A stretch of 64,000 nt of DNA from positions 1 through 64,000 of the forward strand of contig JAABTG010000004.1 in NCBI GenBank assembly GCA_011389995.1, given 5' to 3'. The notes beneath the pieces were generated by a model. The model had not been told where the DNA came from, made no database searches, and saw only the letters and a list, made by a program, of their open reading frames with translations. Shown here piece by piece: positions 1 through 8,136 of the stretch; the stretch's first letter is position 1; each line of letters opens with the position of its first letter. The position numbers were made by a program, and so were the translations under genes. This DNA comes from Thiotrichales bacterium. Its GTDB lineage: Bacteria; Pseudomonadota; Gammaproteobacteria; JAABTG01.

Positions 1-948
1 CTGCGCCACCGCCTGCTGGCCGAGCACCTGGGGGTCGCCGAGGCGACCGTCGACGCCGCCGTAACGGAACACGGCGGCTCCCTGGCGGCGGCGGTGGAGG
101 CCCTGCGTGGTGACGGCCGTACCCTGGTGCCCTTCGAGTTCGGCGTCTCCCCCGAGGAGGACGCCATGGTGCCCGACGCCGCCATCGCCGATCCGGGCAC
201 CCCCCTGGCCGCCGACGAGTTGGCCCGCCTGGTGGTGGACGAGGATGCCGAGCCGGCCCGCCGTACCCTGCGGGACCTCACCCTGATGCTGGTGGCCGCA
301 CTCCTGCTCGCCGCCGCCTGGCGCTACACGGCCCTCGGCCAGTGGCTCGACGTGGACGCCGCGGTGGGTGTCCTGGAAGGCCTGCGCCAGGACTGGACCA
401 TGCCCCTGGTGGTCATGGGCATCTATATGGTGGCGGCGCTGATGATGTTTCCCGTCACCCTGTTGATCGTCGCCACCGGCATCGTCTTCGGCGCCGGCCC
501 GGGTTTTGTCTACGCCCTCGCAGGGGCCGAGCTCAGCGCCCTGCTGACCTTTGCCATCGGTCGGATGGTGGGCCACGACGCCGTACGCCGCCTGCCGGGC
601 CGCTGGGTGGCCATGGTGCGCCGCCGTCTCGCACGCCAGGGCCTGCTCGCCATCATCACCCTGCGGGTGGTACCCGTGGCACCTTTTTCGGTGGTCAACC
701 TGGTGGCCGGCGCCTCCCCCATGCGGGTGCGTGACTTCGCCCTCGGCACCCTGCTGGGGATGGCGCCGGGGACCCTCGGGCTCACCGTATTCTTCGACCA
801 GCTGATTACCGCCGTCACCCATCCGGGCAGCCTGCGGGTGGCCGGCCTGGTGGCCCTGGCGGCCCTTATCGGCGCCGGCAGCTGGCTGCTGAGGCGCTGG
901 CTGCAGGGGCGCCAGCGGCGGCGACGCACCGGCAGCGGCGCCTCCTGA
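1..948 (+). CDS. C-terminal part of a phospholipase D-like/VTT (TVP38/TMEM64) membrane fusion protein
   Basis: The frame is open from base 1, so the gene begins left of the window and 315 residues are visible. The first residues (LRHRLLAEHLG) resemble the end of the phospholipase D domain in proteobacterial PLD-VTT fusions. An acidic linker follows, then a VTT domain with about five hydrophobic segments from roughly residue 98 onward, including the conserved FPVTLLIVATG stretch and the R-x-VPVAPFSVVNLVAG re-entrant motif. The protein ends in a short basic cytoplasmic tail. VTT proteins are inner-membrane proteins linked to lipid scrambling or envelope integrity. The ATG at base 94 is an internal methionine, because upstream codons continue the family match. 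It converges on glgX. The VTT part is sure; the PLD part is inferred from about 30 residues. Confidence 0.8.
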   Translation: MRHRLLAEHLGVAEATVDAAVTEHGGSLAAAVEALRGDGRTLVPFEFGVSPEEDAMVPDAAIADPGTPLAADELARLVVDEDAEPARRTLRDLTLMLVAALLLAAAWRYTALGQWLDVDAAVGVLEGLRQDWTMPLVVMGIYMVAALMMFPVTLLIVATGIVFGAGPGFVYALAGAELSALLTFAIGRMVGHDAVRRLPGRWVAMVRRRLARQGLLAIITLRVVPVAPFSVVNLVAGASPMRVRDFALGTLLGMAPGTLGLTVFFDQLITAVTHPGSLRVAGLVALAALIGAGSWLLRRWLQGRQRRRRTGSGAS

Positions 949-998
949 GACGCCGCCGTCCCTGCCCGCATGTCCGCCGCCCCTCGTCCACCGCCGTT

Positions 999-3125
999 TC
1001 AGTCGCGCCGGTCATAGCGCAGCACCACCAGGCTGCGCGGCGGGGCCGTGTAGCATGCCTCGTGGTGTCGGCGGGGCGCCGGCTCACCCTCGTCACGGCT
1101 GGTGTCCAGTTCCACCACCGGCCATGCCGGGCGTCGGGGCAGTGCGTACTCCACCGCCTCGGCGGCGGCGTTGAGGATCAGCATGAAATCGTCATCCGGC
1201 TCCTTCTCGCCGTGGCTGGTGAGGTGGTACAGGCCCGCCGCACCACTCACCAGCAGGGCGATGGAACGCCGTCCGCCATCCTGCCAGTCCGCGGCCGCCA
1301 TCTCGGCGCCATCGGGCTTCAGCCACACCACGTCCTTGTGCGCGGTCCCGGGGATGGTCTCGCCCTGGAAGAAACGGTGGCGGTGAAAGACGATATGCTC
1401 CCGCCGCAGGCGGATGAGGGCCAGCGTAAAGGCCGGCAGTCCCTTATCCTCCCCCATCGTCCAATCGAGCCAGGCGATCTCGTTGTCCTGACAGTAGGCG
1501 TTGTTGTTACCCCCCTGGGTATGCCCCCGCTCGTCGCCGGCCAGCAGCATGGGCACGCCCTGGGACAGCAGCAGGGTGGCCAGCATGTTGCGCTTCTGGC
1601 GCCGCCGCAGGGCGATGACCTCGGGGTCGTCGCTGGGGCCCTCCACACCACAGTTCCAGCTATGGTTGTCGTCGGCGCCGTCGCGGTTGTCCTCCAGGTT
1701 GGCCTCGTTGTGCTTGTGGTTGTAGCTCACCAGATCGTGGAGGGTGAAGCCGTCATGGGCGGTCACGAAGTTGATGCTGGACCACGGCCGGCGGCCGCGG
1801 CGGTCGTAGATGTCGCTGGAACCGGCGAGGCGCGATGCCAACTCCGGCAGCTGGCCCTCGTCGCCCTTCCAGAAGCGGCGGACGGTGTCGCGATAGCGAT
1901 CGTTCCATTCCGCCCAGCGCGGCGGAAACTGGCCGAGGCGATAACCGCCATCGCCCACGTCCCATGGTTCGGCGATGAGCCTGACCGCCGACAGCGTCGG
2001 GTCCTGGGCCACCGTATCCAGGAAGCTCGCATGTTCGTTGAATTCGCCGCTGACCCGCGCCAGGGTGGTGGCGAGGTCGAAGCGAAAGCCGTCGACCCCC
2101 ATCTCCTGGACCCAGTAGCGCAGGGAGTCGGTGACCATGCCCAGCACGGAGGGATGGCGCAGTTCGAGGGCATTGCCGGTACCGGTGAAGTCGTTGTAGT
2201 GGCGGGGATCGCCGTCCACCAGATAATAGTAGGACTGGTTATCGATGCCGCGCATGGACAGGGTGGGCCCCAGATGATTGCCCTCCGCCGTGTGGTTGTA
2301 GACGACGTCCAGGATCACCTCGATGCCGGCATCGTGCATCAGCTGGACGAAGGTCTTGAACTCGCCGATGCCACCCTCCCCCAGATATTCGGGATGGGGC
2401 GCGAAGAAGCCGATGGTGTTGTAGCCCCAGTAGTTGCTCAGGCCCTGCTCCACGAGATGACGGTCATCGAGGAAGGCCTGTACCGGCTGCAGTTCGACGG
2501 CGGTGATACCCAGCCCCTTGAGATACTCGGTGACGCCCGGGGCGCTCAGACCGGCGAAGGTGCCGCGCGCCGTCCTGGACACGCCGGGATGGCGCATGGT
2601 GAAGCCGCGCACGTGCATCTCATAGAACACGGCCTCGTGCCAGGGCCGGGCCGGCGGGCGGTCGAGCCCCCAGGTGAAGGCCGGATCGATGACCTCGCAC
2701 TTGGGCATGAAGCGGGCACTGTTGCGCCTGTCGAAGGACAGGTCGCCCTTGTCGTGTCCCACCACGTAGCCGAACAGGGCATCGTTCCACTTGAGGGTGC
2801 CCCTGAGCCTCTTCGCATAGGGGTCGAGGAGCAGCTTGTGGGGATTGAAGCGATGGCCCTGGCGGGGCTCGTAGGGCCCGTAGACCCGGTAGCCGTAGCG
2901 TTGTCCGGGACGCACGTCCGGCAGGTAACCGTGCCAGATCTCGTTGCTGTACTCGGGCAGCGCAATGCGGGCCACCTCGCGCGCGCCGCTGCCGTTGAAC
3001 AGGCACAACTCCACCTTCTCGGCATGGGCCGAAAACAAAGCGAAGTTGGTGCCGGAACCGTTCCATGTGGCACCCAGAGGATAGGGCAGCCCCGGCCACA
3101 CCCGCCATGTCCCGCTGGCCGACAC
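999..3125 (-). CDS. glgX: Glycogen debranching enzyme GlgX
   Basis: The 708-residue protein is full length for GlgX/isoamylase-type GH13 enzymes, which cut alpha-1,6 branches of phosphorylase-trimmed glycogen. An N-terminal CBM48-like domain (YPLGATWNGSGTNFALFSAH) comes first. The GH13 barrel carries region I DVVYNHT, region II GFRFDLA with the nucleophile Asp, region III AEPWD with the acid Glu, and region IV FVTAHDG. The start is the ATG three bases after the stop of the small gene at 3129-3335, so the two form one leftward operon. A divergent intergenic region with two Fnr-like sites lies upstream. The role is cytoplasmic glycogen breakdown feeding glycolysis. No key residue is missing. 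Confidence 0.96.
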   Translation of the reverse strand: MSASGTWRVWPGLPYPLGATWNGSGTNFALFSAHAEKVELCLFNGSGAREVARIALPEYSNEIWHGYLPDVRPGQRYGYRVYGPYEPRQGHRFNPHKLLLDPYAKRLRGTLKWNDALFGYVVGHDKGDLSFDRRNSARFMPKCEVIDPAFTWGLDRPPARPWHEAVFYEMHVRGFTMRHPGVSRTARGTFAGLSAPGVTEYLKGLGITAVELQPVQAFLDDRHLVEQGLSNYWGYNTIGFFAPHPEYLGEGGIGEFKTFVQLMHDAGIEVILDVVYNHTAEGNHLGPTLSMRGIDNQSYYYLVDGDPRHYNDFTGTGNALELRHPSVLGMVTDSLRYWVQEMGVDGFRFDLATTLARVSGEFNEHASFLDTVAQDPTLSAVRLIAEPWDVGDGGYRLGQFPPRWAEWNDRYRDTVRRFWKGDEGQLPELASRLAGSSDIYDRRGRRPWSSINFVTAHDGFTLHDLVSYNHKHNEANLEDNRDGADDNHSWNCGVEGPSDDPEVIALRRRQKRNMLATLLLSQGVPMLLAGDERGHTQGGNNNAYCQDNEIAWLDWTMGEDKGLPAFTLALIRLRREHIVFHRHRFFQGETIPGTAHKDVVWLKPDGAEMAAADWQDGGRRSIALLVSGAAGLYHLTSHGEKEPDDDFMLILNAAAEAVEYALPRRPAWPVVELDTSRDEGEPAPRRHHEACYTAPPRSLVVLRYDRRD

Positions 3126-3128
3126 CCG

Positions 3129-3335
3129 TCAGTCTGCCGTCACCGGGCTCAGGCGGTGACGGCTGAGGATGTCTATCACTTCCTGTTCAAGATGGTCGTT
3201 GACCTTGACCTGCAATCGCCCCTCGGCCTCGTCCACCTGCATCTGCTCCGCCCCCAGCCCGACGCCGGCGAGGGCATCCCGCACCCGGTGCAACTGCAGG
3301 CTGGATACATAGGATCCCGAGATGGTCCTGATCAT
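3129..3335 (-). CDS. Small unknown protein (68 aa) upstream of glgX
   Basis: I do not recognise this protein. It begins MIRTISGSYV and has a predicted helix-strand pattern with an EVIDILSRH helix near the end; there is no cysteine and no signal peptide. The ATG at 3335 is chosen because GAGGGG stands about 8 bases upstream and the longer in-frame extension is low-complexity repeat sequence. It ends three bases before the glgX start, so the two are probably co-transcribed and translationally linked. A role tied to glycogen use is inference from position only. Confidence 0.6.
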   Translation of the reverse strand: MIRTISGSYVSSLQLHRVRDALAGVGLGAEQMQVDEAEGRLQVKVNDHLEQEVIDILSRHRLSPVTAD

Positions 3336-3390
3336 GGTCTCGTCATCCCCTCGCGTTAACGTGAAAGTCGCGCAGCGACACCTTTGGACT

Positions 3391-3411
3391 CCCTCTCCCC
3401 CTGGGAGAGGG
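3391..3411. repeat. 9-bp perfect hairpin of the CCCTCTCCC repeat type
   Basis: CCCTCTCCC, a CCT loop and GGGAGAGGG form a perfect stem. Similar C/T-rich inverted repeats recur at 6722-6829. It lies within the predicted 5' leader of the small gene-glgX transcript (start inferred near 3557), so it would be a leader hairpin there. Confidence 0.7.
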
Positions 3412-3590
3412 CCGGGGAGGGACGGACATGGCGCACCTTTCATCCTTCGGGGTGGCCTCGCGCCATGTCCGTCAGGGTGAAAAGGCGGTCTGCCGCCACC
3501 CCCTGCCGGGCCCATGGACGCGGGCCAGGATAACCGGCGGCCAACCCTCGGCTACGATTCGGGACATTAGCCGCGGCCACCATGGCCGGC

Positions 3591-3606
3591 ATTGAAATAG
3601 CGCAAT
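3591..3606 (-). promoter_or_regulatory. Fnr-like operator for the leftward glgX operon
   Basis: ATTGAAATAGCGCAAT has the halves TTGA and GCAA six bases apart, centred at 3598.5. On the minus strand the hexamer TAATGT (3564-3569) is centred 32 bp downstream. That is the spacing of a class II Fnr promoter with the site at -41.5, putting the start of transcription near 3557. The leader to the small gene would be about 220 bases. Confidence 0.6.
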
Positions 3607-3617
3607 CACAGCGACCC

Positions 3618-3635
3618 CATTGAAGGATCTCAATG
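3618..3635 (+). promoter_or_regulatory. Fnr-like operator for the phosphoglycerate mutase operon
   Basis: CATTGAAGGATCTCAATG is a perfect 6-6 palindrome with TTGA-N6-TCAA at its core, centred at 3626.5. TACACA at 3656-3661 is centred exactly 32 bp downstream, giving an inferred start near 3668 and a 26-base leader to the ATG at 3694. It lies 28 bp from the neighbouring site that faces the other way. Confidence 0.7.
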
Positions 3636-3693
3636 TCCTTCACCATGGCCTGCGCTACACATAGCGGCATCATCCTTAGCCTGGAGTTCCGCC

Positions 3694-4926
3694 ATGGGGG
3701 CCGACCACCGCTCCGCAGACATCAGCCGCGTCTGGGAGGACCTCGCCGGCGATGGTGGCCGCATCATCTACCTGGTGTTGGACGGCGCCGGCGGCCTGCG
3801 TGATGCCGCCACCGGGGCCACCGCCCTCGAACATGCGTGGACGCCCCATCTCGATGAACTGGCGCGGGCTTCCAGTTGCGGCCTGCTGGAACTGGTGGGC
3901 CCCGGCATCACCCCCGGCAGCGGCCCCGGCCACCTGGCTTTGTTCGGCTACGCCCCCCTGGCCTATCCCCTGGGGCGCGGCGTGCTGGCGGCCCTGGGCA
4001 TCGATTTCCCCCTCCATGAAGGCGACGTGGCGGCGCGCATCAATTTCGCCACCATGGACGACCACGGGAACATCACGGACCGCCGCGCCGGTCGCATCGA
4101 CGACGACCTCAACCAGCGCCTGTGCGACCGCCTGCGGGACCATGTGCAACTCGACTTCGACGGCGAGTATTTCCTGCAGACCGTGGCCGGGCATCGGGCG
4201 ATGCTGGTGTTGCGGGGCGATGGCCTCGGCGGCGACGTGGGGGACACCGATCCCCAGGCGACAGGCGTGCCGCCGCGGGAGCCCACGGCCGGCTCGCCGG
4301 CTGATGAGCGTACCGCCGACCTCGTGGCATCCTTCGCCCGCCAGGCCCGCGACATACTGGCCGACGAAACCCCCGCCAACGCCGTGTTGCTGCGCGGCAT
4401 CGCGCGTCACAGTCCGCTGCCGACCCTGGCAGAGCGCTTCGGCCTGCGCGCCCTGTGCGTGGCATCCTATCCCATGTACCGCGGCCTCGCCCGCCTGCTC
4501 GGCATGGATGTCGCGGCACGTCCCGCCGGACCCTACGAGGCCTTCGACAGCCTCGAGGAGCACTTCGGCGAGGACCATGATTTCTACTTTCTGCATGTCA
4601 AGGACACCGACCGTTACGGCGAGGACGCGGACTTCGCGGCCAAGGTGACGGCCATCGAAACCGTGGACCGCCTGCTGCCCCGGCTGCGGGCCCTGGAACC
4701 CGACGTGCTGGTGGTGACCGCCGATCATTCCACGCCGGCGGCCATGGGGGCCCATAGCTGGCACCCGGTGCCGGTGCTCATTCACGGTCGTTACGCCCGT
4801 GCCGACGACATCGCGCCCTTCGATGAATACCGCTGCCGTGGCGGTGGCCTGGGGCTGCGCCCGGGCGTGCACCTGATGGGTCTCGTCCTGGCCAACGCCG
4901 GGCGCCTGCGCAAGTTCGGGGCCTGA
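3694..4926 (+). CDS. apgM: 2,3-bisphosphoglycerate-independent phosphoglycerate mutase, archaeal (ApgM) type
   Basis: The 410-residue protein matches the ApgM branch of the alkaline-phosphatase superfamily, which interconverts 3- and 2-phosphoglycerate. Visible marks are the N-terminal metal motif VLDGAGG, the segment TPHLDELARAS followed by GPGITPGSGPGHLALFGY around the catalytic serine region, and the C-terminal metal motifs KDTDRYGED and VVTADHSTPA. CTGGAG stands 7 bases before the ATG. The DUF72 gene follows after 21 bases and is probably in the same operon. An archaeal-type mutase beside glycogen and stress genes looks like an accessory isozyme rather than the housekeeping one; that is inference. 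Confidence 0.9.
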   Translation: MGADHRSADISRVWEDLAGDGGRIIYLVLDGAGGLRDAATGATALEHAWTPHLDELARASSCGLLELVGPGITPGSGPGHLALFGYAPLAYPLGRGVLAALGIDFPLHEGDVAARINFATMDDHGNITDRRAGRIDDDLNQRLCDRLRDHVQLDFDGEYFLQTVAGHRAMLVLRGDGLGGDVGDTDPQATGVPPREPTAGSPADERTADLVASFARQARDILADETPANAVLLRGIARHSPLPTLAERFGLRALCVASYPMYRGLARLLGMDVAARPAGPYEAFDSLEEHFGEDHDFYFLHVKDTDRYGEDADFAAKVTAIETVDRLLPRLRALEPDVLVVTADHSTPAAMGAHSWHPVPVLIHGRYARADDIAPFDEYRCRGGGLGLRPGVHLMGLVLANAGRLRKFGA

Positions 4927-4947
4927 GGCCATGGGCGGGCAGCGACG

Positions 4948-5682
4948 GTGAATGGCGGCCGCGGGTCCATCGTGGTGGGCACTTCCGGCTGGTCCTACGA
5001 CCACTGGCGCGGTCCCTTCTTCCCGCGGGATCTGCCCCGGGCCGAGCACCTGGACTACTACGCGGCCCGCTTCCCCGGGGTCGAGATCAATAATTCCTTC
5101 TACCACCTGCCGGCAGTGGATACCCTGGAGCACTGGCGCGAGACGGTGCCGGACGGCTTCGTCTTCACCGCCAAGGCCAGCCGTTACGTCACCCACATGA
5201 AGAAGCTCAAGGACCCCGGAAACGGCCTCGCCACCTTTCTGGAGCGCATCGCCGTGCTCGGGGACCGCCTGGGGCCCATCCTGTTCCAGCTGCCGCCCCA
5301 CTGGCACTTCGACGCCGCGCGCCTCGAGGCCTTCCTGAAGGCCCTCGACCGCGACTTTCGCTATGCCTTCGAGGTGCGCGACCACAGCTGGCTGAACGAC
5401 CATACCTACGAACTGCTGTCACGCCATGGTGCGGCCCTGTGTATCTACGACCTGGACGGGTTCACCTCGCCCAAGGAGCTGACCACGGACTTCGTCTACG
5501 TGCGTCTGCACGGCCCCGGCGGGCCCTACCAGGGCAGCTACGACACCGCCACCCTCGCCGGCTGGGCCGGCGCCTTCCACAGCTGGGCCGCGGCCGGACA
5601 TGATGTCCACTGCTACTTCGACAACGACGAGGCCGGCTATGCCCCGGCCAATGCGGCCCGCCTGCGGGACATGGTGTCCTGA
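4948..5682 (+). CDS. DUF72 (YecE-like) protein
   Basis: The 244-residue protein has the DUF72 TIM-barrel pattern: VVGTSGWSYDHWRGPFF near the N-terminus, then EINNSFYHLP, FVFTAKASRYVTH, LFQLPPHWHFD, YAFEVRDHSW, YVRLHGPGGPYQGSY and a C-terminal CYFDNDEAGYAPANA. The biochemical role of this family is not established. The GTG at 4948 follows the stop of the mutase by 21 bases, so co-transcription is likely. A later in-frame start would remove the first strand, which supports the GTG. Confidence 0.9.
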   Translation: MNGGRGSIVVGTSGWSYDHWRGPFFPRDLPRAEHLDYYAARFPGVEINNSFYHLPAVDTLEHWRETVPDGFVFTAKASRYVTHMKKLKDPGNGLATFLERIAVLGDRLGPILFQLPPHWHFDAARLEAFLKALDRDFRYAFEVRDHSWLNDHTYELLSRHGAALCIYDLDGFTSPKELTTDFVYVRLHGPGGPYQGSYDTATLAGWAGAFHSWAAAGHDVHCYFDNDEAGYAPANAARLRDMVS

Positions 5683-5692
5683 GCCAGATCCG

Positions 5693-5710
5693 CATTGAAA
5701 TCCGGCAATG
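5693..5710 (+). promoter_or_regulatory. Fnr-like operator upstream of dodecin
   Basis: CATTGAAATCCGGCAATG differs from the perfect palindrome by one base in the right half; the centre is at 5701.5. AAGAAT at 5731-5736 (four of six matches to TATAAT) is centred 32 bp downstream. The inferred start is near 5743, leaving about 75 bases of leader before the dodecin ATG. Confidence 0.6.
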
Positions 5711-5817
5711 ACAGGGCAGGCGTGACGTCGAAGAATTGCAGTCATAGGGGGCGCCCCATCACTACCCCTGGCCCCACGGCGCCTCCCCGTGCCACCCAAC
5801 CGAAAGGAGTCAGAATC

Positions 5818-6018
5818 ATGTCCGTAGTCAAAGTCATCGAGGTCCTCGCCCAGTCCGATAAGAGCTGGGAAGATGCCGCCCAGATCGCCGTCACCAAGGC
5901 CGGGGAGTCCCTCCGGGGTATCCAGTCCATCTACATCAAGGAGATGGAGGCGAAGGTCGAGGACAACCGCATCACCACCTACCGCATCAACGGCAAGGTC
6001 ACCTTCGAGCTCGATTGA
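5818..6018 (+). CDS. Dodecin (flavin-binding small protein)
   Basis: At 66 residues this is the usual dodecin length. The start MSVVKVIEVLAQSDKSWEDA and the central W are typical, and the end YRINGKVTFELD matches the last strand of the family. Dodecins assemble as dodecamers that store or buffer flavins such as riboflavin, FMN or lumichrome in the cytoplasm. The ATG at 5818 is preceded by AAAGGAG at a good distance; the longer upstream reading frame runs into the promoter and is rejected. The next gene starts within about 15 bases, suggesting co-transcription. Confidence 0.95.
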   Translation: MSVVKVIEVLAQSDKSWEDAAQIAVTKAGESLRGIQSIYIKEMEAKVEDNRITTYRINGKVTFELD

Positions 6019-6031
6019 ATCCGTGATCCTG

Positions 6032-6589
6032 ATGTGGGATGCCCTCGCTCACGGCACGCCGGCCGCGACCGCGGACGCGGATTGGCAGCACCCGGCATCG
6101 CCGGCGCTCTCATCCTTCATTGCACGCGTGCTGGAGCTCCATGGCGACCACGGGGCGCCTACCTTAGCCACCATCCGCCAGGCCATCCGCGACCGCCTCG
6201 GCGCCCGCGTGGTCCCCCTGGACCGCCTGTCCTCGGCCCGCCTCACCGCCCTGCGTGAAGAGGTGGATGCCCTCATCCTGGCCCACGACGAGCACAGCCG
6301 GGCGATCCGTTTTCTGCGCCCGTGGGTCAGCGCCCCGTTGCGATGGTTGATCGCCACCGCAGACCCCGGCCGTTCCCTCGGCGGCCTGTTGAAGGGGCTC
6401 GATGAAGGGCTGTTTCGGCGCCCCCTGGCCGACGGCGGATTCACCGCCGGCGAGGTGGAGCTGGTGGGCGCCGAACTGCGGGCATTGGTGGTCCGCTACG
6501 GTCATCAAATGCCGGCGTGGCGCTTGGTTTCCCGCACCACTGCCGAATCCACGATGCCCACCGCGGCCCCCGGGGTGACGGCCCGCTGA
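6032..6589 (+). CDS. Unknown protein (about 185 aa) downstream of dodecin
   Basis: I do not recognise a family. The protein is soluble and mostly helical, with the segments LSSFIARVLELHGD, IRQAIRDRLGARVVPLDRL, HSRAIRFLRPW and GEVELVGAELRALVVRYGHQMP. Its codon bias is strongly GC at third positions, like its neighbours, which supports coding. The start could be the ATG at 6032 or the GTG at 6023; neither has a clear ribosome site, which fits translational coupling to dodecin. The last 15 residues are low in complexity. Confidence 0.6.
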   Translation: MWDALAHGTPAATADADWQHPASPALSSFIARVLELHGDHGAPTLATIRQAIRDRLGARVVPLDRLSSARLTALREEVDALILAHDEHSRAIRFLRPWVSAPLRWLIATADPGRSLGGLLKGLDEGLFRRPLADGGFTAGEVELVGAELRALVVRYGHQMPAWRLVSRTTAESTMPTAAPGVTAR

Positions 6590-6619
6590 TGGCCCGCGAC
6601 CACTCGGCATTGAGCCCCT

Positions 6620-6830
6620 TCTTACCGCTCCCTTCGTGGGGAGAAACCACCGCTTTTCCCCCTCCCAACCAACTCCGGGCATCCTGCTCTCCGCCCTTCG
6701 GGTCACCGCTGCGCACTGTTCAAACCCGCTCCCGGCGGGTTTGTCCCCCACAAGTGGGGGAGGAGCTCTTCCCCCTCCCTACTCGTGGGGAAGAACCATC
6801 GCTTTCTCCCTCCCCACTCGTGGGGAGGGC
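6620..6830. repeat. Intergenic hairpin and direct-repeat cluster
   Basis: The 329-base gap between 6589 and 6919 holds several repeats and no convincing gene. An 8-bp hairpin lies at 6722-6742 (AAACCCGC / GCGGGTTT), a 7-bp one at 6745-6760 (CCCCCAC / GTGGGGG) and a 9-bp one at 6808-6829 (CCCTCCCCA / TGGGGAGGG). A TCGTGGGGA-GAA..CC direct repeat occurs near 6634 and again near 6783. The type matches the hairpin at 3391-3411, so these look like members of one dispersed repeat family. Confidence 0.7.
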
Positions 6831-6918
6831 CGGGGTGGGGACAGGCGCCGGGCGGGGCCCGGAGGCTGGCATGGCCCACACCATCAACACCACCCAACCC
6901 ACCAGCGGAGGTAACCCC

Positions 6919-7206
6919 ATGGAAAACAAGAAGGCCTATCAGGAACGGATGGAGGCCGAGTTGCGCGAGTGGCAGGCCAAGATCGACGTTCTCAAGGCCA
7001 AGGCCGACAAGGCCCAGGCGGACCAGAAGCTCGAATACGAGGAGGAAATAGAGGCCCTGCGGGAAAAGCAGGAGCAGGTGCGCGAGCGCCTGGAGGAACT
7101 CCAGGATGCCGGGGAGGACGCCTGGCAGGAGGTAAAGGCCGGCCTGGATGCGGCCTGGGAAGACATGCGAGCGGCCACCGACCGCGCCCTGGATCGGTTC
7201 AAGTGA
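6919..7206 (+). CDS. Small coiled-coil protein (95 aa)
   Basis: Nearly the whole chain is charged helix with heptad spacing. It starts MENKKAYQERMEAELREW, continues through AKADKAQADQKLEYEEEIEALREKQ, and ends in an amphipathic segment with Trp at two places (EDAWQEVKAGLDAAWEDM). Small helical proteins of this kind are often annotated as Sll1863-like stress or coiled-coil proteins; no biochemical role can be given. GGAGGT sits 7 bases before the ATG. The glycosylase gene begins one base after the stop, so the two form an operon. Confidence 0.8.
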   Translation: MENKKAYQERMEAELREWQAKIDVLKAKADKAQADQKLEYEEEIEALREKQEQVRERLEELQDAGEDAWQEVKAGLDAAWEDMRAATDRALDRFK

Positions 7207-7207
7207 C

Positions 7208-7993
7208 ATGCCGGAACTCCCGGACGTGGAGGTCTACCGCCGCCGCCTGGAGGGCGGGGCACTGCACCGCGCGGTGGCCGGGGTGCACGTGGCGGCCCCG
7301 GATCTGCTGCAAGGCACCAGTCCCCAGGGCCTCGGGCGGGCCCTGAACGGGCGGTCCTTCACCGCGGCGCGGCGCCACGGCAAATACCTGTTCGCGGTCC
7401 ACGACGGCGATGGCGCCCTGGTGCTGCACTTCGGCATGAGCGGCGTACTCGTCACCGTCTCCGCCAAAGACGAGGCGCCGGACTATACCCGCTGTGTGGT
7501 GGAATTCACCGACGGCGGGCGCCTTGCCTACAGCGCGCCGCGCAAACTCGGCCTCATCGCCCTCGCCGGGAGCGTGGAGGAGTTCATCCGCGACCGGGAC
7601 CTCGGCCCCGACGCCCTCGGGCTGGATGCCGACACCCTGGAGCGCCTGGCCTCCGGGCGGCGCGGCGGCATCAAGTCGTGGCTCATGGACCAGGGGACCA
7701 TGGCGGGGATCGGCAACGTCTACTCCGACGAGATCCTGTTCCAGGCCGGCATACACCCGCGCCGCGCCGTCAAGGCCCTGGAGCAGGCGGGGTTCGAGGG
7801 GCTGCAGGGGGCCATGGACAAGGCCCTCCATGGCGCCATCGAGGCCGCGGCGGAGCCGGCGCGCATGCCCGCGGACTTCCTGCTCCCCCACCGCCATGAC
7901 GGCGGCCACTGCCCGAGCTGCGGCACCGCCCTGGAACACCTCCAGGCCGCCGGGCGCACCGCCTGGCACTGTCCCCGATGTCAACGCGACTGA
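7208..7993 (+). CDS. Fpg/Nei-family DNA glycosylase
   Basis: The 261-residue protein starts MPELPDVEVYRR, giving Pro2 as the Schiff-base nucleophile and Glu3 as the acid after Met removal. The helix-two-turn-helix region around GIGNVYSDEILFQAGIHP is intact. The C-terminal zinc finger shows H-CPSCG...W-HCPRC. Such enzymes remove oxidised bases and nick the abasic site. It is shorter than housekeeping MutM and could be a paralogue; whether it prefers formamidopyrimidine or oxidised pyrimidine cannot be decided. The start overlaps the end of the coiled-coil operon partner, which suggests coupled translation. Confidence 0.9.
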   Translation: MPELPDVEVYRRRLEGGALHRAVAGVHVAAPDLLQGTSPQGLGRALNGRSFTAARRHGKYLFAVHDGDGALVLHFGMSGVLVTVSAKDEAPDYTRCVVEFTDGGRLAYSAPRKLGLIALAGSVEEFIRDRDLGPDALGLDADTLERLASGRRGGIKSWLMDQGTMAGIGNVYSDEILFQAGIHPRRAVKALEQAGFEGLQGAMDKALHGAIEAAAEPARMPADFLLPHRHDGGHCPSCGTALEHLQAAGRTAWHCPRCQRD

Positions 7994-8058
7994 GATCCCG
8001 GCGCCGGTTGCCAGGCATCCGTTCACGCCCCGGCACAGGCCCCGGGACGGCGGATGAC

Positions 8059-8076
8059 CGTTGATATTGTTCAATG
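8059..8076 (+). promoter_or_regulatory. Fnr-like operator upstream of the phosphoglucomutase/trehalose-phosphatase gene
   Basis: The core TTGATATTGTTCAA (8061-8074) matches nine of ten fixed bases of the Fnr consensus TTGAT-N4-ATCAA. The centre is at 8067.5. GATGCT at 8097-8102 is centred 32 bp downstream and the inferred transcription start is near 8109. This places the in-frame ATGs at 8074 and 8098 outside the message and favours the GTG at 8137. Confidence 0.7.
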
Positions 8077-8136
8077 CCTGCTCCGCCATCGCGACGGATG
8101 CTTGAAGCGGGTCCGCAGGGCGGGACGGAGAAGAAT

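Noticed and set aside
8074-8136. ATG at 8074 (or 8098) as start of the trehalose-phosphatase fusion
   Set aside because: The ATG lies within the Fnr-like operator and upstream of the inferred transcription start. The GTG at 8137 has a good ribosome site and fits the family N-terminus.
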